Positions 5,648-13,892 of a DNA stretch of 20,463 nucleotides are shown here, piece by piece (the stretch's first letter is position 1; each line of letters begins with the position of its first letter). The translations under genes were made by a program, and so were the position numbers. The stretch is from Acidimicrobium sp. UBA3029 (GTDB lineage Bacteria > Actinomycetota > Acidimicrobiia > Acidimicrobiales > Ilumatobacteraceae): NCBI GenBank assembly GCA_002367695.1, contig DFDK01000018.1, positions 1 to 20,463 of the forward strand, written 5' to 3'. The notes below the pieces were generated by a model. That model was not told the DNA's origin. It ran no database searches and saw nothing but the letters and a program-made list of their open reading frames with translations.

Positions 5648-6525
5648 TGGGCCAGAAGATCAATCCGTACGGTTTCCGTCTGGGAATCACCACCGACTGG
5701 AAGAGCCGTTGGTTCAGTGTCAAGGAATACCGTCACTACCTCACCGAGGACTGGAAGATTCGCGACTATTTGACTGTGCAGCTTGCTGACGCAGCTGTCA
5801 GTCGTATCGAGATTGAGCGCACTCGTGACAAGTTGCGAATTGACGTGCACTCTGCACGTCCAGGCATCGTCATTGGTCGCAAAGGTCAAAAGGCCGACGA
5901 ATTGCGCGCAGGTTTGACACAACTCACCGGCAACAACAAGGTGCAGTTGAACATCACTGAAATTAAGCAAGCCGAACTCGATGCCGCACTTGTGGCACAG
6001 GGTGTTGCTGATCAGTTGGTCAACCGAATTGCATTCCGTCGCGCAATGAAGCGCGCTGTGCAAAACGCACAGAAGTACGGCGCAGAGGGCATCCGAATTC
6101 AGTGTTCAGGTCGTCTTGGTGGAGCAGAAATGTGCCGCACCGAGTGGTACCGCGAAGGTCGCGTTCCACTACACACACTTCGTGCCGACATCGATTACGG
6201 ATTCCGTGAAGCAGCAACTTCTGCTGGTCGTATCGGCGTCAAGGTGTGGTTGTACAAGGGCGAAATCCTTCCGTACAAGAGCCCTAACGATGATCGCATT
6301 GCTCGCGAAGCAGCAATGGCAGTTGGTCAAACATCAGGACATTCGGATGCCACGTTGAAGGTTGTTACTTCAGCAGGCCCTCGTGTTGCTGATATTGCTG
6401 AAACAGAAATCGTTCCACTGGTGAAGGAAGCAGATCCAGAGTTCGAACGCTTGTTGGCCGAAGAAGAAGACATCCAACGTCGCATCGTGGATACCCACGA
6501 GACACCGAAGTTTGGTCGGGAGTAA
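5647..6525 (+). CDS. rpsC: 30S ribosomal protein S3
   Basis: A 292-residue S3 at the mRNA entry channel. It begins MGQKINPYGFRLGI; the type II KH domain carries the GXXG loop as GRKG (77-80) after RPGIVI. The C-terminal domain has SGRLGGAEMCRTEWYREGRV and VWLYKGEILPY. The roughly 75-residue tail after that is acidic at its end (ERLLAEEEDIQRR), longer than in E. coli but common in actinobacteria. GAGGAG just before the start sits at the end of rplV. Confidence 0.98.
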   Translation: MGQKINPYGFRLGITTDWKSRWFSVKEYRHYLTEDWKIRDYLTVQLADAAVSRIEIERTRDKLRIDVHSARPGIVIGRKGQKADELRAGLTQLTGNNKVQLNITEIKQAELDAALVAQGVADQLVNRIAFRRAMKRAVQNAQKYGAEGIRIQCSGRLGGAEMCRTEWYREGRVPLHTLRADIDYGFREAATSAGRIGVKVWLYKGEILPYKSPNDDRIAREAAMAVGQTSGHSDATLKVVTSAGPRVADIAETEIVPLVKEADPEFERLLAEEEDIQRRIVDTHETPKFGRE

Positions 6526-6528
6526 ATC

Positions 6529-6945
6529 ATGTTGTCACCTCGCAAAGTAAAACACCGTAAACACCACCGTGGACGTATGGGTGGTATCTCAAAGGGTGGA
6601 ACCGAACTCGCATTCGGTGAATACGGCATTCAGGCTCTCGAGCCAGGCTGGATCACCGCGCGTCAAATTGAAGCGGCACGTATTGCCATGACCCGTCACA
6701 TCAAGCGTGGTGGAAAAGTGTGGATCAATATTTTCCCCGACAAGTCAGTAACCAAGAAGCCAGCCGAAACTCGCATGGGTTCCGGAAAAGGAAACCCAGA
6801 GTTGTGGGTCGCCGTGGTTAAGCCAGGTCGCATCTTGTTCGAACTGTCGTATCCAAACGCAGCAACTGCTCATCAAGCACTTGATCGTGCAGTGCAAAAA
6901 CTGCCAATCAAGGCCCGCGTTGTAAGCCGCGAGGAGGCAATCTGA
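6529..6945 (+). CDS. rplP: 50S ribosomal protein L16
   Basis: A 138-residue L16 that contacts A-site tRNA at the base of the central protuberance. It begins MLSPRKVKHRKHHRGRM and carries the conserved GYGIQALEPGWIT-type strand, ARIAMTRHIKRGGK, and the MGSGKGNPELWVAVV loop, whose Arg region is hydroxylated in some bacteria. Length and start are standard. GGGAG at the end of rpsC serves as ribosome site. Confidence 0.98.
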   Translation: MLSPRKVKHRKHHRGRMGGISKGGTELAFGEYGIQALEPGWITARQIEAARIAMTRHIKRGGKVWINIFPDKSVTKKPAETRMGSGKGNPELWVAVVKPGRILFELSYPNAATAHQALDRAVQKLPIKARVVSREEAI

Positions 6946-6946
6946 C

Positions 6947-7165
6947 ATGGCCCGTGAACTAGCAGACTTGCGCGAGATGGATCTCTCCACTTTGGTGGAA
7001 GAACTTCGCGCATCAAAACAAGAAGCACTCAACTTGCGATTCCGTCATGCCACTGGTCAACTCGAGAACACCGCCGAGTTGGGCAAGGTTAAGCGTCAAA
7101 TTGCACGTATCAACATGCTGATTCGTCAGGGCGAAATCGCTGCTGCCGAAATGGCAGGGAAGTAA
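6947..7165 (+). CDS. rpmC: 50S ribosomal protein L29
   Basis: A 72-residue, two-helix L29 near the tunnel exit next to L23. MARELADLREMDLSTLVEEL and LRFRHATGQLENTAELGKVKR are diagnostic. ATG follows the rplP stop by one base, with a GAGGAGG ribosome site inside the end of rplP. Confidence 0.97.
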   Translation: MARELADLREMDLSTLVEELRASKQEALNLRFRHATGQLENTAELGKVKRQIARINMLIRQGEIAAAEMAGK

Positions 7166-7171
7166 ACGATC

Positions 7172-7459
7172 ATGACCGATTCAACCGTTACTCCAGAGAC
7201 AGACGAAACTCGTAACGCACGCAAAGTGCGCGAAGGTACCGTCGTGTCCAACAAGATGAATAAGACGATTGTGATTTCAATTGTTGATCGCGTACCACAC
7301 CCTCGTTATTCGAAGTTTGTGGCCCGCACAAAGAAGTTGTATGTACATGACGAGAGCAACGACGCCCAAATCGGCGACCGTGTTCGCGTAATGGAAACTC
7401 GCCCAATGTCGAAGCAAAAGCGTTGGCGCCTGATTGAAGTACTGGAGCGTGCAAAGTGA
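7172..7459 (+). CDS. rpsQ: 30S ribosomal protein S17
   Basis: A 95-residue S17, an OB-fold protein of early 30S assembly. The core (from about residue 15) has REGTVVSNKMNKTIVISIVD, HPRYSKFVARTKKLYVHDE and GDRVRVMETRPMSKQKRW. An N-terminal acidic/Thr-rich stretch of about 14 residues precedes it, as in other actinobacteria. GGGAAG lies upstream of the ATG. Its end overlaps rplN by GTGA. Confidence 0.97.
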   Translation: MTDSTVTPETDETRNARKVREGTVVSNKMNKTIVISIVDRVPHPRYSKFVARTKKLYVHDESNDAQIGDRVRVMETRPMSKQKRWRLIEVLERAK

Positions 7460-7824
7460 TTCAGCAAGAAACCCGTCTACGTGTTGCTGACAACAGCGGC
7501 GCCAAAGAAGTGCTCTGCATCAAAGTGCTCGGCGGTACACGCCGTCGTTACGCATCAATTGGTGACGTCTTTATCGGCACCGTCAAGGACGCAATTCCTG
7601 GCGCAGGTGTCAAGAAGGGCGAAGTTGTTCGTTGTGTAGTAGTTCGCGTCAAAAAAGAGAAGCGTCGTCCAGACGGCAGCTATATCCGTTTTGATGAGAA
7701 CGCAGCAGTGTTGATCAAAGAAGATCTCACCCCACGTGGCACCCGTATTTTCGGACCAGTTGGCCGTGAGCTTCGCGACAAGAAATTTATGCGAATCATT
7801 TCGCTCGCACCGGAGGTGTTGTAG
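7456..7824 (+). CDS. rplN: 50S ribosomal protein L14
   Basis: A 122-residue L14, which forms intersubunit bridges and binds the silencing factor RsfS. MIQQETRLRVADNSGAKEVL, the GGTRRRYASIGDVF loop and NAAVLI...PRGTRIFGPV are all present at standard length. The start is GTG within a GTGA overlap with rpsQ, as for rplW, so the two genes are probably translationally coupled. Confidence 0.98.
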   Translation: MIQQETRLRVADNSGAKEVLCIKVLGGTRRRYASIGDVFIGTVKDAIPGAGVKKGEVVRCVVVRVKKEKRRPDGSYIRFDENAAVLIKEDLTPRGTRIFGPVGRELRDKKFMRIISLAPEVL

Positions 7825-7826
7825 CC

Positions 7827-8132
7827 ATGAAGCTCAAAAAGGGTGACACCGTCATCGTTATTGCCGGAAAAGACAAAGGCAAGCAAGGCGAGATTTCAAC
7901 AGTTTTGCCAAAGCTAAATAAAGTCAAGATCGCTGGCGTAAACACCGCCAAGCGACACTTGGCCGCGCGCGGCAACGACACCAATACTGGTGGAATTATC
8001 GACAAAGACATGCCGATTGATGCCTCGAACGTAATGTTCGTGCACAAGGGCAAGCCAACACGGGTTGGTTACAAGATCAAGGATGACGGCACAAAGGTGC
8101 GCGTTGCCAAGAGCACCGGAGACGAAATCTAA
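7827..8132 (+). CDS. rplX: 50S ribosomal protein L24
   Basis: A 101-residue L24, an assembly initiator at the 23S 5' domain. The KOW motif is MKLKKGDTVIVIAGKDKGKQ, followed by GVNTAKRHLAA and GYKIKDDGTKVRVAKSTG. GGAGG near 7812-7816 supports the ATG. Its TAA shares one base with the rplE ATG (TAATG). Confidence 0.97.
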   Translation: MKLKKGDTVIVIAGKDKGKQGEISTVLPKLNKVKIAGVNTAKRHLAARGNDTNTGGIIDKDMPIDASNVMFVHKGKPTRVGYKIKDDGTKVRVAKSTGDEI

Positions 8133-8761
8133 TGGCCGCAACAACTCTGTACACACCGCGCTTGAAGACGCACTATAACGACGTCGTTCGTGCCGACTTG
8201 ATTAAAGAACTCGGCGTGAAGAATGTGATGGAAGTTCCAACGTTGCAAAAGATTGTCATCAACATGGGTGTTGGTCGTGCGACGCAGCAAGCATCGCTGA
8301 TTGACGGCGCAGTTGCTGACTTGACAGCGATTTCTGGCCAGAAGCCAATCGTCACCAAGTCACGCCTCGCAATCGCTTCATTTAAATTGCGCGAAAACCA
8401 GGCCATTGGCGCCAAGGTCACCATGCGCGGAGATCGTATGTGGGAGTTCATGGACCGTTTGATTTCGGTTGCAATTCCTCGCATCCGTGACTTCCGAGGT
8501 TTCCCAGGCAAGTCGTGGGACGGCAACGGCAACTACACATTTGGACTCACCGAGCAATTGGTGTTTCTTGAAGTGAGCTACGAAAAAGTAGACACCACAC
8601 GCGGCATGGACATCACCATCGTGACTTCGGCCAAGACCGACCTGGAAGGAAAAGCTTTGCTCGATGCATTTGGTTTTCCATTCCGCAAGGGCGAAGAGCC
8701 AGCATCATCCAAGAAATCACGCGGAGTAGCCAAGCGCTCTGTATCAAAGAAGAAGAAGTAG
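8132..8761 (+). CDS. rplE: 50S ribosomal protein L5 with basic C-terminal tail
   Basis: A 209-residue L5 that joins the 5S RNP with L18 and contacts P-site tRNA. Conserved stretches include LQKIVINMGVG (38-48), GQKPIVTKSRLAIASFKLRE (69-88), DFRGFPGKSWDGNGNY and RGMDITIVTSAKT. Bacterial L5 normally ends soon after the GFPFR segment (181-185); here about 24 more residues follow, rich in Lys and Ser and ending KKKK. Neither end shows sign of frameshift. Confidence 0.97.
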   Translation: MAATTLYTPRLKTHYNDVVRADLIKELGVKNVMEVPTLQKIVINMGVGRATQQASLIDGAVADLTAISGQKPIVTKSRLAIASFKLRENQAIGAKVTMRGDRMWEFMDRLISVAIPRIRDFRGFPGKSWDGNGNYTFGLTEQLVFLEVSYEKVDTTRGMDITIVTSAKTDLEGKALLDAFGFPFRKGEEPASSKKSRGVAKRSVSKKKK

Positions 8762-8776
8762 AGGGACCAACTCAAC

Positions 8777-8962
8777 ATGGCAAAGAAATCACTCGTCCTC
8801 AAGGCAGCAAAGACTCCTAAATTTAAGGTGCGCGGCTATACGCGCTGCCAAAAATGTGGACGTGCTCGCGCTGTGTATCAGAAGTTTGGATTGTGCCGCT
8901 TGTGCTTGCGCAAGATGGCGCATGCCGGGGAAATTCCTGGTTTGACAAAGGCAAGTTGGTAG
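8777..8962 (+). CDS. rpsZ: 30S ribosomal protein S14, zinc-binding type (type Z)
   Basis: A 61-residue S14 with two CXXC pairs, Cys24/Cys27 (CQKCGRARAV) and Cys40/Cys43 (CRLCLRK), which form a zinc ribbon. This short form is the main S14 in actinobacteria; a zinc-free rpsN copy elsewhere cannot be judged here. It ends IPGLTKASW as is usual. GAGGGA at 8760-8765 precedes the ATG. Confidence 0.97.
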   Translation: MAKKSLVLKAAKTPKFKVRGYTRCQKCGRARAVYQKFGLCRLCLRKMAHAGEIPGLTKASW

Positions 8963-8969
8963 GCCCGTC

Positions 8970-9371
8970 ATGATGACCGATCCAATCGCAGACATGCTCA
9001 CCCGCATTCGCAACGCGAATGCTGCCATGAAGGACGAAGTAATGATGCCGGCCTCAAAGCAGAAGACAGCGCTCGCTGACATTCTGAAAAAAGAGGGTTA
9101 CATCACCGACTTCTCCGTCGCACCAAATCCATCGGGACCAGCGCAGATCATGAAAATTGATCTCAAGTATTCCGATGACCGCAAGCGCACCATTTCAGGT
9201 ATCAAGCGCGTGTCCACTCCAGGTTTGCGCGTGTATCGCGCAGCCACCGACGTACCTCGCGTACTCGGCGGTTTGGGTGTAGCAGTTCTATCCACTAGCC
9301 AAGGGCTCATGACCGACCGCGAAGCGCGCAAGCGCAACGTTGGCGGTGAAGTCATGTGCTTCGTTTGGTAA
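8970..9371 (+). CDS. rpsH: 30S ribosomal protein S8
   Basis: A 133-residue S8, a central 16S binder and in E. coli the repressor of the spc operon. It begins MMTDPIADMLTRIRNANAA, with tandem ATGs at 8970 and 8973, either of which could be used. The C-terminal block TSQGLMTDREARKRNVGGEV and the final FVW are typical. A 57-base purine-rich gap without hairpins follows it. Confidence 0.97.
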   Translation: MMTDPIADMLTRIRNANAAMKDEVMMPASKQKTALADILKKEGYITDFSVAPNPSGPAQIMKIDLKYSDDRKRTISGIKRVSTPGLRVYRAATDVPRVLGGLGVAVLSTSQGLMTDREARKRNVGGEVMCFVW

Positions 9372-9428
9372 GCGGAAAAAGACGCAAAGACTAGAAACAG
9401 CGAAATAACGGAAGAACGGAACAATCAG

Positions 9429-9971
9429 ATGTCTCGAATTGGAAAAGAAGCAGTCGTCGTACCTTCGGGTGTTGACGTCAAGATCTCGGGTTTATCCGTG
9501 ACGATCAAGGGGCCAAAGGGAACACTCACGCGTGATTTTCCAGTTGGCGTCTCGATTACACATGTTGATAACAACATCACTGTTGCGCGTGACAATGACG
9601 AGCGCGATTCACGCGCACGCCATGGTTTGGTGCGCACATTGGTGAGCAACATGGTCATTGGTGTTACCGACGGATATTCAAAAGAACTTGAAATCATCGG
9701 CGTCGGTTATCGCGCAGAAGCTCAGGGCCCAAGCAAATTGAAGTTGGCTCTTGGTTTTTCGCACCCAGTCGTAATTGATGCGCCAGCTGGCGTGACATTT
9801 GATGTTCCGACCCAGACACGAGTGATCGTAAAAGGTCCAGACAAGGAAGTTGTCGGTCAAGTTGCTGCCAACATCCGCGAAATTCGCAAGCCAGAGCCTT
9901 ACAAGGGCAAGGGCGTGCGTTATTTGGGTGAGAAAGTACTGCGTAAAGCAGGCAAGACCGGCAAGAAGTAA
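9429..9971 (+). CDS. rplF: 50S ribosomal protein L6
   Basis: A 180-residue L6 with its two repeated alpha/beta domains near the GTPase centre. MSRIGKEAVVVPSGV, VTIKGPKGTLTRDF and the C-terminal signature EPYKGKGVRYLGEKVLRKAG mark it. Length is standard. The upstream gap is the longest within the spc block before secY, but has only a weak GGAA ribosome site and no clear promoter. Confidence 0.98.
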   Translation: MSRIGKEAVVVPSGVDVKISGLSVTIKGPKGTLTRDFPVGVSITHVDNNITVARDNDERDSRARHGLVRTLVSNMVIGVTDGYSKELEIIGVGYRAEAQGPSKLKLALGFSHPVVIDAPAGVTFDVPTQTRVIVKGPDKEVVGQVAANIREIRKPEPYKGKGVRYLGEKVLRKAGKTGKK

Positions 9972-9999
9972 CCAGAAGTAAATTGGAGATTTTGACATT

Positions 10000-10368
10000 A
10001 TGAAAACAGCAGCAAGCCAGCGCCACACAGGTCGCTTGCGTCGTCACCGACGAGTGCGCAAGAAGATCACAGGTACAGCCGATCGTCCACGCTTGGCCGT
10101 CTATCGCAGCAACAAGCACATCACCGTGCAGGTCATCAATGACTTGGATGGGCACACGATTGCATCGGCGTCAACAGTTGAGCCAGAACAGCGCAAGCAA
10201 GGTTCGGGTGCAACAGTAGAAGCAGCAACTCGCATTGGCCAACTTGTTGGTCAGCGCACAAAGGCTGCAGGAATCACAAAGGTTGTCTATGACCGCGGTG
10301 GATTTTTGTTCCACGGTCGTGTAGCAGCAGCGGCAGAAGCCGCCAGAGAAGCAGGGTTGGAGTTCTAA
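10000..10368 (+). CDS. rplR: 50S ribosomal protein L18
   Basis: A 122-residue L18, the 5S rRNA binder of the central protuberance. The basic N terminus (RHTGRLRRHRRVRKKITGTA), RPRLAVYRSNKHITVQVI and the C-terminal DRGGFLFHGRVAAAAEAARE are diagnostic. GGAG lies about eleven bases before ATG. TAATG couples it to rpsE. Confidence 0.97.
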   Translation: MKTAASQRHTGRLRRHRRVRKKITGTADRPRLAVYRSNKHITVQVINDLDGHTIASASTVEPEQRKQGSGATVEAATRIGQLVGQRTKAAGITKVVYDRGGFLFHGRVAAAAEAAREAGLEF

Positions 10369-10976
10369 TGACAAACATGGAAAAAACAGGCAAGCCACCA
10401 CGCAAGCAAGAGTCGCATTACCCAGTTCCTCGCGTAACCGAGCCTGGTCAGATGCGCGAGTCACGCGTGGTACACATCAATCGCGTGGCCAAAGTGGTCA
10501 AGGGTGGTCGTCGCTTTTCGTTCACCGCACTTGTTGTGATCGGTGATGGAGCCGGTCGTGTTGGTTTGGGCTATGGCAAGGCCAAAGAAGTTCCATTGGC
10601 TATCCAAAAGGGCACAGAAGAAGCAAAGCGCAACCTATTCAGCGTGGCGCTTGCTGGTTCGACAATCGTGCACCAAGTGCTCGGCATCAATGGTGCTGGT
10701 CGCGTGCTCTTGAAGCCAGCTGCTCCTGGTACCGGCGTTATCGCTGGTGGCGCTGCCCGTATCATTCTGGAAGAAGCCGGTATTCATGACGTACTCGCCA
10801 AGTCGCTTGGTTCTTCAAATTCAATCAACGTTGCACGTGCAACGATCAATGGTCTCAAAGATCTGCAACGCCCAGATGAAATTGCTCGTCGCCGCGGAAT
10901 TCCTGCAGAGTCATTTGTTCCAAAAGGATTGTTGCGTGCATTTAATGAGCGCAAGAACGCACAAGGAGCTCACTAA
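10368..10976 (+). CDS. rpsE: 30S ribosomal protein S5
   Basis: A 202-residue S5 at the mRNA entry site, important for decoding fidelity. The dsRBD-like N domain starts near 33 (RVVHINRVAKVVKGGRRFSF) and runs to about 97; the C domain has GAGRVLLKPAAPGTGVIAGG and SLGSSNSINVARATINGL. About 30 residues precede the core, as in other actinobacteria. The ATG at 10368 overlaps the rplR stop; a second ATG at 10377 is an alternative. Confidence 0.98.
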   Translation: MTNMEKTGKPPRKQESHYPVPRVTEPGQMRESRVVHINRVAKVVKGGRRFSFTALVVIGDGAGRVGLGYGKAKEVPLAIQKGTEEAKRNLFSVALAGSTIVHQVLGINGAGRVLLKPAAPGTGVIAGGAARIILEEAGIHDVLAKSLGSSNSINVARATINGLKDLQRPDEIARRRGIPAESFVPKGLLRAFNERKNAQGAH

Positions 10977-10978
10977 CC

Positions 10979-11317
10979 ATGGGTGCATTTAAAAAACCTG
11001 GTCGCACAATTCGCGACCGCAAGCCACAGGCTAAGAAAGCAGCAGCAGAGGCACGCGCCGAGGCAGCAGCACTTAAAGCCGCATCGGGAAACACCTCAAC
11101 AAAGCGCATCAAGCGCGTCAAGGTTGAACACACCGGTCCAACTATTACTGTGACGCAAGTGCGTTCCGAAATCGGCAACAAGCCAAAGAACCGTGCAACA
11201 TTGCGCGCACTTGGTTTGCGTCGTATTGGACACACCAATGTGTTGCCAGATCGTCCAGAGATTCGTGGCATGTTGCGACGAGTTCCTCACCTGATTGAAA
11301 TTAAGGAAGGCAAGTAA
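10979..11317 (+). CDS. rpmD: 50S ribosomal protein L30 with 54-residue N-terminal extension
   Basis: The core L30 occupies only residues 55-110: TITVTQVRSEIGNKPKNRA, then LRALGLRRIGHT and the C-terminal RRVPHLIEI. Bacterial L30 is normally about 60 residues. The first 54 residues are basic and Ala-rich (KPQAKKAAAEARAEAAALKA at 15-34), then TKRIKRVKVEH. They are probably genuine: AAGGAG sits ten bases before ATG 10979, no in-frame ATG lies between residue 1 and the core, and the gap to rpsE is only two bases. Function of the extension is unknown. Confidence 0.95.
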   Translation: MGAFKKPGRTIRDRKPQAKKAAAEARAEAAALKAASGNTSTKRIKRVKVEHTGPTITVTQVRSEIGNKPKNRATLRALGLRRIGHTNVLPDRPEIRGMLRRVPHLIEIKEGK

Positions 11318-11319
11318 TC

Positions 11320-11808
11320 ATGCGCGTTGATCAACTAGCCCCATCAAAGGGCTCAACCAAAAAGCCAAAGCGCGTCGGTCGTGGTATCGGCGGTAAAGGT
11401 GGCAAGACTGCCGGTCGTGGTACCAAAGGTCAGTACGCCCGTAACACGGTTGCCCGTGGTTTCGAAGGTGGACAGATGCCGCTCAAGCAGCGCGTACCAA
11501 AGTTGAAGGGTTTTAATAACCCGTTCCGCGTTGAGTACTACGCCGTCAACCTCGACGTTATCGATGCTCTGAACTTGGATGAAGTCAATCCAGCTGTACT
11601 TGTGCAACGCAGTGCTGCGCACAAGGGAACACTGATCAAAGTGTTGGGCCGAGGCAAGATCACTAAGGCAGTCAAAGTTTCGGCACACGCCGTTTCCAAA
11701 ACCGCTGAACAGGCAATTGTCGCAGCCGGTGGAAGCGTCACGATTGTGGCACTGCCGCACAAGGGTCCTCGCCCAGCCGCAAAGGGCAGCCAGTTCACCA
11801 ACCGCTAG
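11320..11808 (+). CDS. rplO: 50S ribosomal protein L15
   Basis: A 162-residue L15, a late assembly protein. The Gly/Lys/Arg-rich N-terminal arm RVGRGIGGKGGKTAGRGTKG, the FEGGQMPL motif and the C-terminal L18e-like domain with VIDALNLDEVNP and KVSAHAVSKTAEQAI are present. Its ATG is two bases after rpmD, with GGAAGG upstream. Confidence 0.97.
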   Translation: MRVDQLAPSKGSTKKPKRVGRGIGGKGGKTAGRGTKGQYARNTVARGFEGGQMPLKQRVPKLKGFNNPFRVEYYAVNLDVIDALNLDEVNPAVLVQRSAAHKGTLIKVLGRGKITKAVKVSAHAVSKTAEQAIVAAGGSVTIVALPHKGPRPAAKGSQFTNR

Positions 11809-11859
11809 TACTGTTTGTTACGTACTTTCTTTCTATACGAAAACATAGGAGCCACAACG

Positions 11860-13179
11860 ATGTTGTCCAACGTGAAAAACATCTTCAAAGTGGAAGATCT
11901 TCGCAACAAGTTGATGTTTACATTTGCGATGGTCGCGGTGTATCGCTTTGGCGCATCATTGCGAGTGCCGGGTATCGACTCTCAGGCTGTGAGCCAATTG
12001 CACGAAGCATCCAACTCGCAAGGTGCGCTTGGTTTTCTTAACCTTTTTTCTGGTGGAGCCTTTGGAAGTTTTTCGATCTTCGCTCTTGGAATCATGCCTT
12101 ACATCACGGCCAGCATCATCATGCAGGTACTTGGTGTTGTTATTCCAAAACTTGAGCAGTGGCAACAAGAGGGTGCAGTTGGTCAGCGCAAGATCACGCA
12201 ATGGACACGCTATTTAGCGATAGCCATAGCGACCTTGCAGGGATCTGGACTCACATTTATCTTTGGTCAGGGACGCGGCTCGGCATTCTTCGGTGCAGCA
12301 GCCCAGGCACCAGATGTGGTGTTGCTCGATCCTTTTATGCCACGCGCATTGCTGGTAATTCCGTCACTCGTTGCAGGCACGGCATTGCTGATGTGGATTG
12401 GCGAATTGATTAGCCAGCGCGGCATCGGCAACGGTATGTCGATGATGATTTTTGCGTCGGTCGTGAGCGGATTGCCATACAACTATTACTCATTGTTGCA
12501 AAGCAAAAAAACCATCACGTTCATCATTCTTGTAGCCGTGTCAGTTGGCATTTTGTTTGCTGTTGTTCGTATTGAGTTGGGTCAGCGGCGTATTCCTGTG
12601 CAATTTGCCAAACGAGTTGTTGGGCGCCGTATGTACGGTGGTCAGAATACCTATATTCCACTCAAGGTCAACCAAGCCGGTGTTGTGCCAATTATCTTTG
12701 CAAGCTCGGTGTTGTTGTTACCAGTGCTGATGTCAAACATGCTTGGTAGCACCGAGGGTTGGCGCGGTTCGATCGCTGGTTTTGTGAATAACTACTTGGT
12801 TAATAGCCAAAACATATTGTATATCTCGATCTTTTTCTTGTTGATTATTGCGTTCGCATACTTCTACAACTCAATTGCTTTCGATCCAATTCGTCAAGCA
12901 GATCAGTTGCGTAAACAGGGAGGCTTTATTCCGGGGATTCGTCCAGGACCGCAGACCGAAAGCTTCTTCGCAAAGACAGTTAACCGCATCACTTTGCCTG
13001 GCGCATTATTTGTTGCCTTTATTGCAATCTTGCCGTACATCATTTTGTGGATTGGAGACGTGCAATCGTTTCCATTTGCCGGCACCACAGTCTTGATCGT
13101 CGTGGGCGTTGCGCTCGAATTGATGCGCCAGATCGATAGCCAACTCATGCAGCGCAACTATGAGGGTTTCTTGAAGTGA
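11860..13179 (+). CDS. secY: Protein translocase subunit SecY
   Basis: The channel subunit of the Sec translocon, about 439 residues with ten membrane helices. The start at ATG 11860 (MLSNVKNIFKVEDLRNKLMF) has AGGAG at 11847-11851; an in-frame TTG at 11815 would add fifteen residues without support. Conserved parts include RFGASLRVPGID, the plug/TM2 segment GGAFGSFSIFALGIMPYITA, LISQRGIGNGMSMMIF and the cytosolic loop KRVVGRRMYGGQNTYIPLKV. Its place after rplO is universal. No convincing promoter lies in the 51-base gap before it. Confidence 0.98.
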   Translation: MLSNVKNIFKVEDLRNKLMFTFAMVAVYRFGASLRVPGIDSQAVSQLHEASNSQGALGFLNLFSGGAFGSFSIFALGIMPYITASIIMQVLGVVIPKLEQWQQEGAVGQRKITQWTRYLAIAIATLQGSGLTFIFGQGRGSAFFGAAAQAPDVVLLDPFMPRALLVIPSLVAGTALLMWIGELISQRGIGNGMSMMIFASVVSGLPYNYYSLLQSKKTITFIILVAVSVGILFAVVRIELGQRRIPVQFAKRVVGRRMYGGQNTYIPLKVNQAGVVPIIFASSVLLLPVLMSNMLGSTEGWRGSIAGFVNNYLVNSQNILYISIFFLLIIAFAYFYNSIAFDPIRQADQLRKQGGFIPGIRPGPQTESFFAKTVNRITLPGALFVAFIAILPYIILWIGDVQSFPFAGTTVLIVVGVALELMRQIDSQLMQRNYEGFLK

Positions 13180-13180
13180 C

Positions 13181-13200
13181 GGTTTCCTAAAAAGGAAACT
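13181..13200 (+). terminator. Hairpin between secY and adk (possible attenuator or processing site)
   Basis: GTTTCCT (13182-13188) pairs perfectly with AGGAAAC (13193-13199) around an AAAA loop, with a flanking G-T pair. It begins one base after the secY stop. The following CCTTCAGAAATTTCATT has no continuous T-run, so full termination is doubtful. It could partly terminate transcription or protect the 3' end of the secY mRNA. Confidence 0.35.
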
Positions 13201-13232
13201 CCTTCAGAAATTTCATTGAAAGCAAGGACACC

Positions 13233-13892
13233 ATGACAACAGCAGTACGCGTCATCATGCTTGGTCGCCAGGGCGCCGGCAAAGGCACACAGTGCCGATT
13301 GTTGGCTGAGCACTTCGGTGCGCCACATATTTCAACTGGTGAAATGTTGCGCAGTGCAATCAGGCAAGACTCTGTTGTTGGCCGAGCAGTCAAAAAAGTT
13401 TTAGACGAGGGGGATCTTGTAGAGGACGGACTCATGGTTAGCCTTGTGCGGGGTCGCATCGGCGAAACAGATGCGCGAGTCAATGGCTACATCTTGGATG
13501 GTTTTCCACGCACGGTTGGTCAAGCGGTTTCGTTTGATCACATCACCGAAGTTCGTCCAGTCGACATTGTGATCAACCTAGAAGTCAAGCGCGAACTGGT
13601 GTTGAGCAGATTGTCGGCACGTCGCACATGCGAGCAGTGTGATGCCAACTACATCTCAGACGGCAATGATCCAAAGCCTTGGAAGTGCGCCAAATGTGGT
13701 GGTCTTGTACACCAACGTGATGACGACACACCCGAGGCGATCAGCCATCGGCTTGACCTCTATGACTCTTTGACCTCACCATTAATCGACTACTACACGA
13801 GCAAATCGCGGCTCGTGGTCGTGGACGGCCTCGGCACAACCGAGGAAGTCTTTAAGCGCCTGACCTCTGCGGTCAAAGCGGCTCGAGGCTAG
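13233..13892 (+). CDS. adk: Adenylate kinase, zinc-binding LID type
   Basis: A 219-residue long-form adenylate kinase (AMP + ATP to 2 ADP). The P-loop is GRQGAGKGT (11-19); the AMP-binding part has STGEMLR (34-40) and GFPRT (90-94). The LID carries four cysteines, Cys133/136 (CEQC) and Cys152/155 (CAKC), so it probably holds a zinc ion. AAGGA precedes the ATG at good spacing. In most bacteria with this order, map (methionine aminopeptidase) comes next; here it does not. Confidence 0.97.
   Translation: MTTAVRVIMLGRQGAGKGTQCRLLAEHFGAPHISTGEMLRSAIRQDSVVGRAVKKVLDEGDLVEDGLMVSLVRGRIGETDARVNGYILDGFPRTVGQAVSFDHITEVRPVDIVINLEVKRELVLSRLSARRTCEQCDANYISDGNDPKPWKCAKCGGLVHQRDDDTPEAISHRLDLYDSLTSPLIDYYTSKSRLVVVDGLGTTEEVFKRLTSAVKAARG

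Noticed and set aside
11815..11859. 15-residue N-terminal extension of SecY from TTG 11815
   Set aside because: AGGAG is correctly spaced for ATG 11860 and the SecY family begins there.
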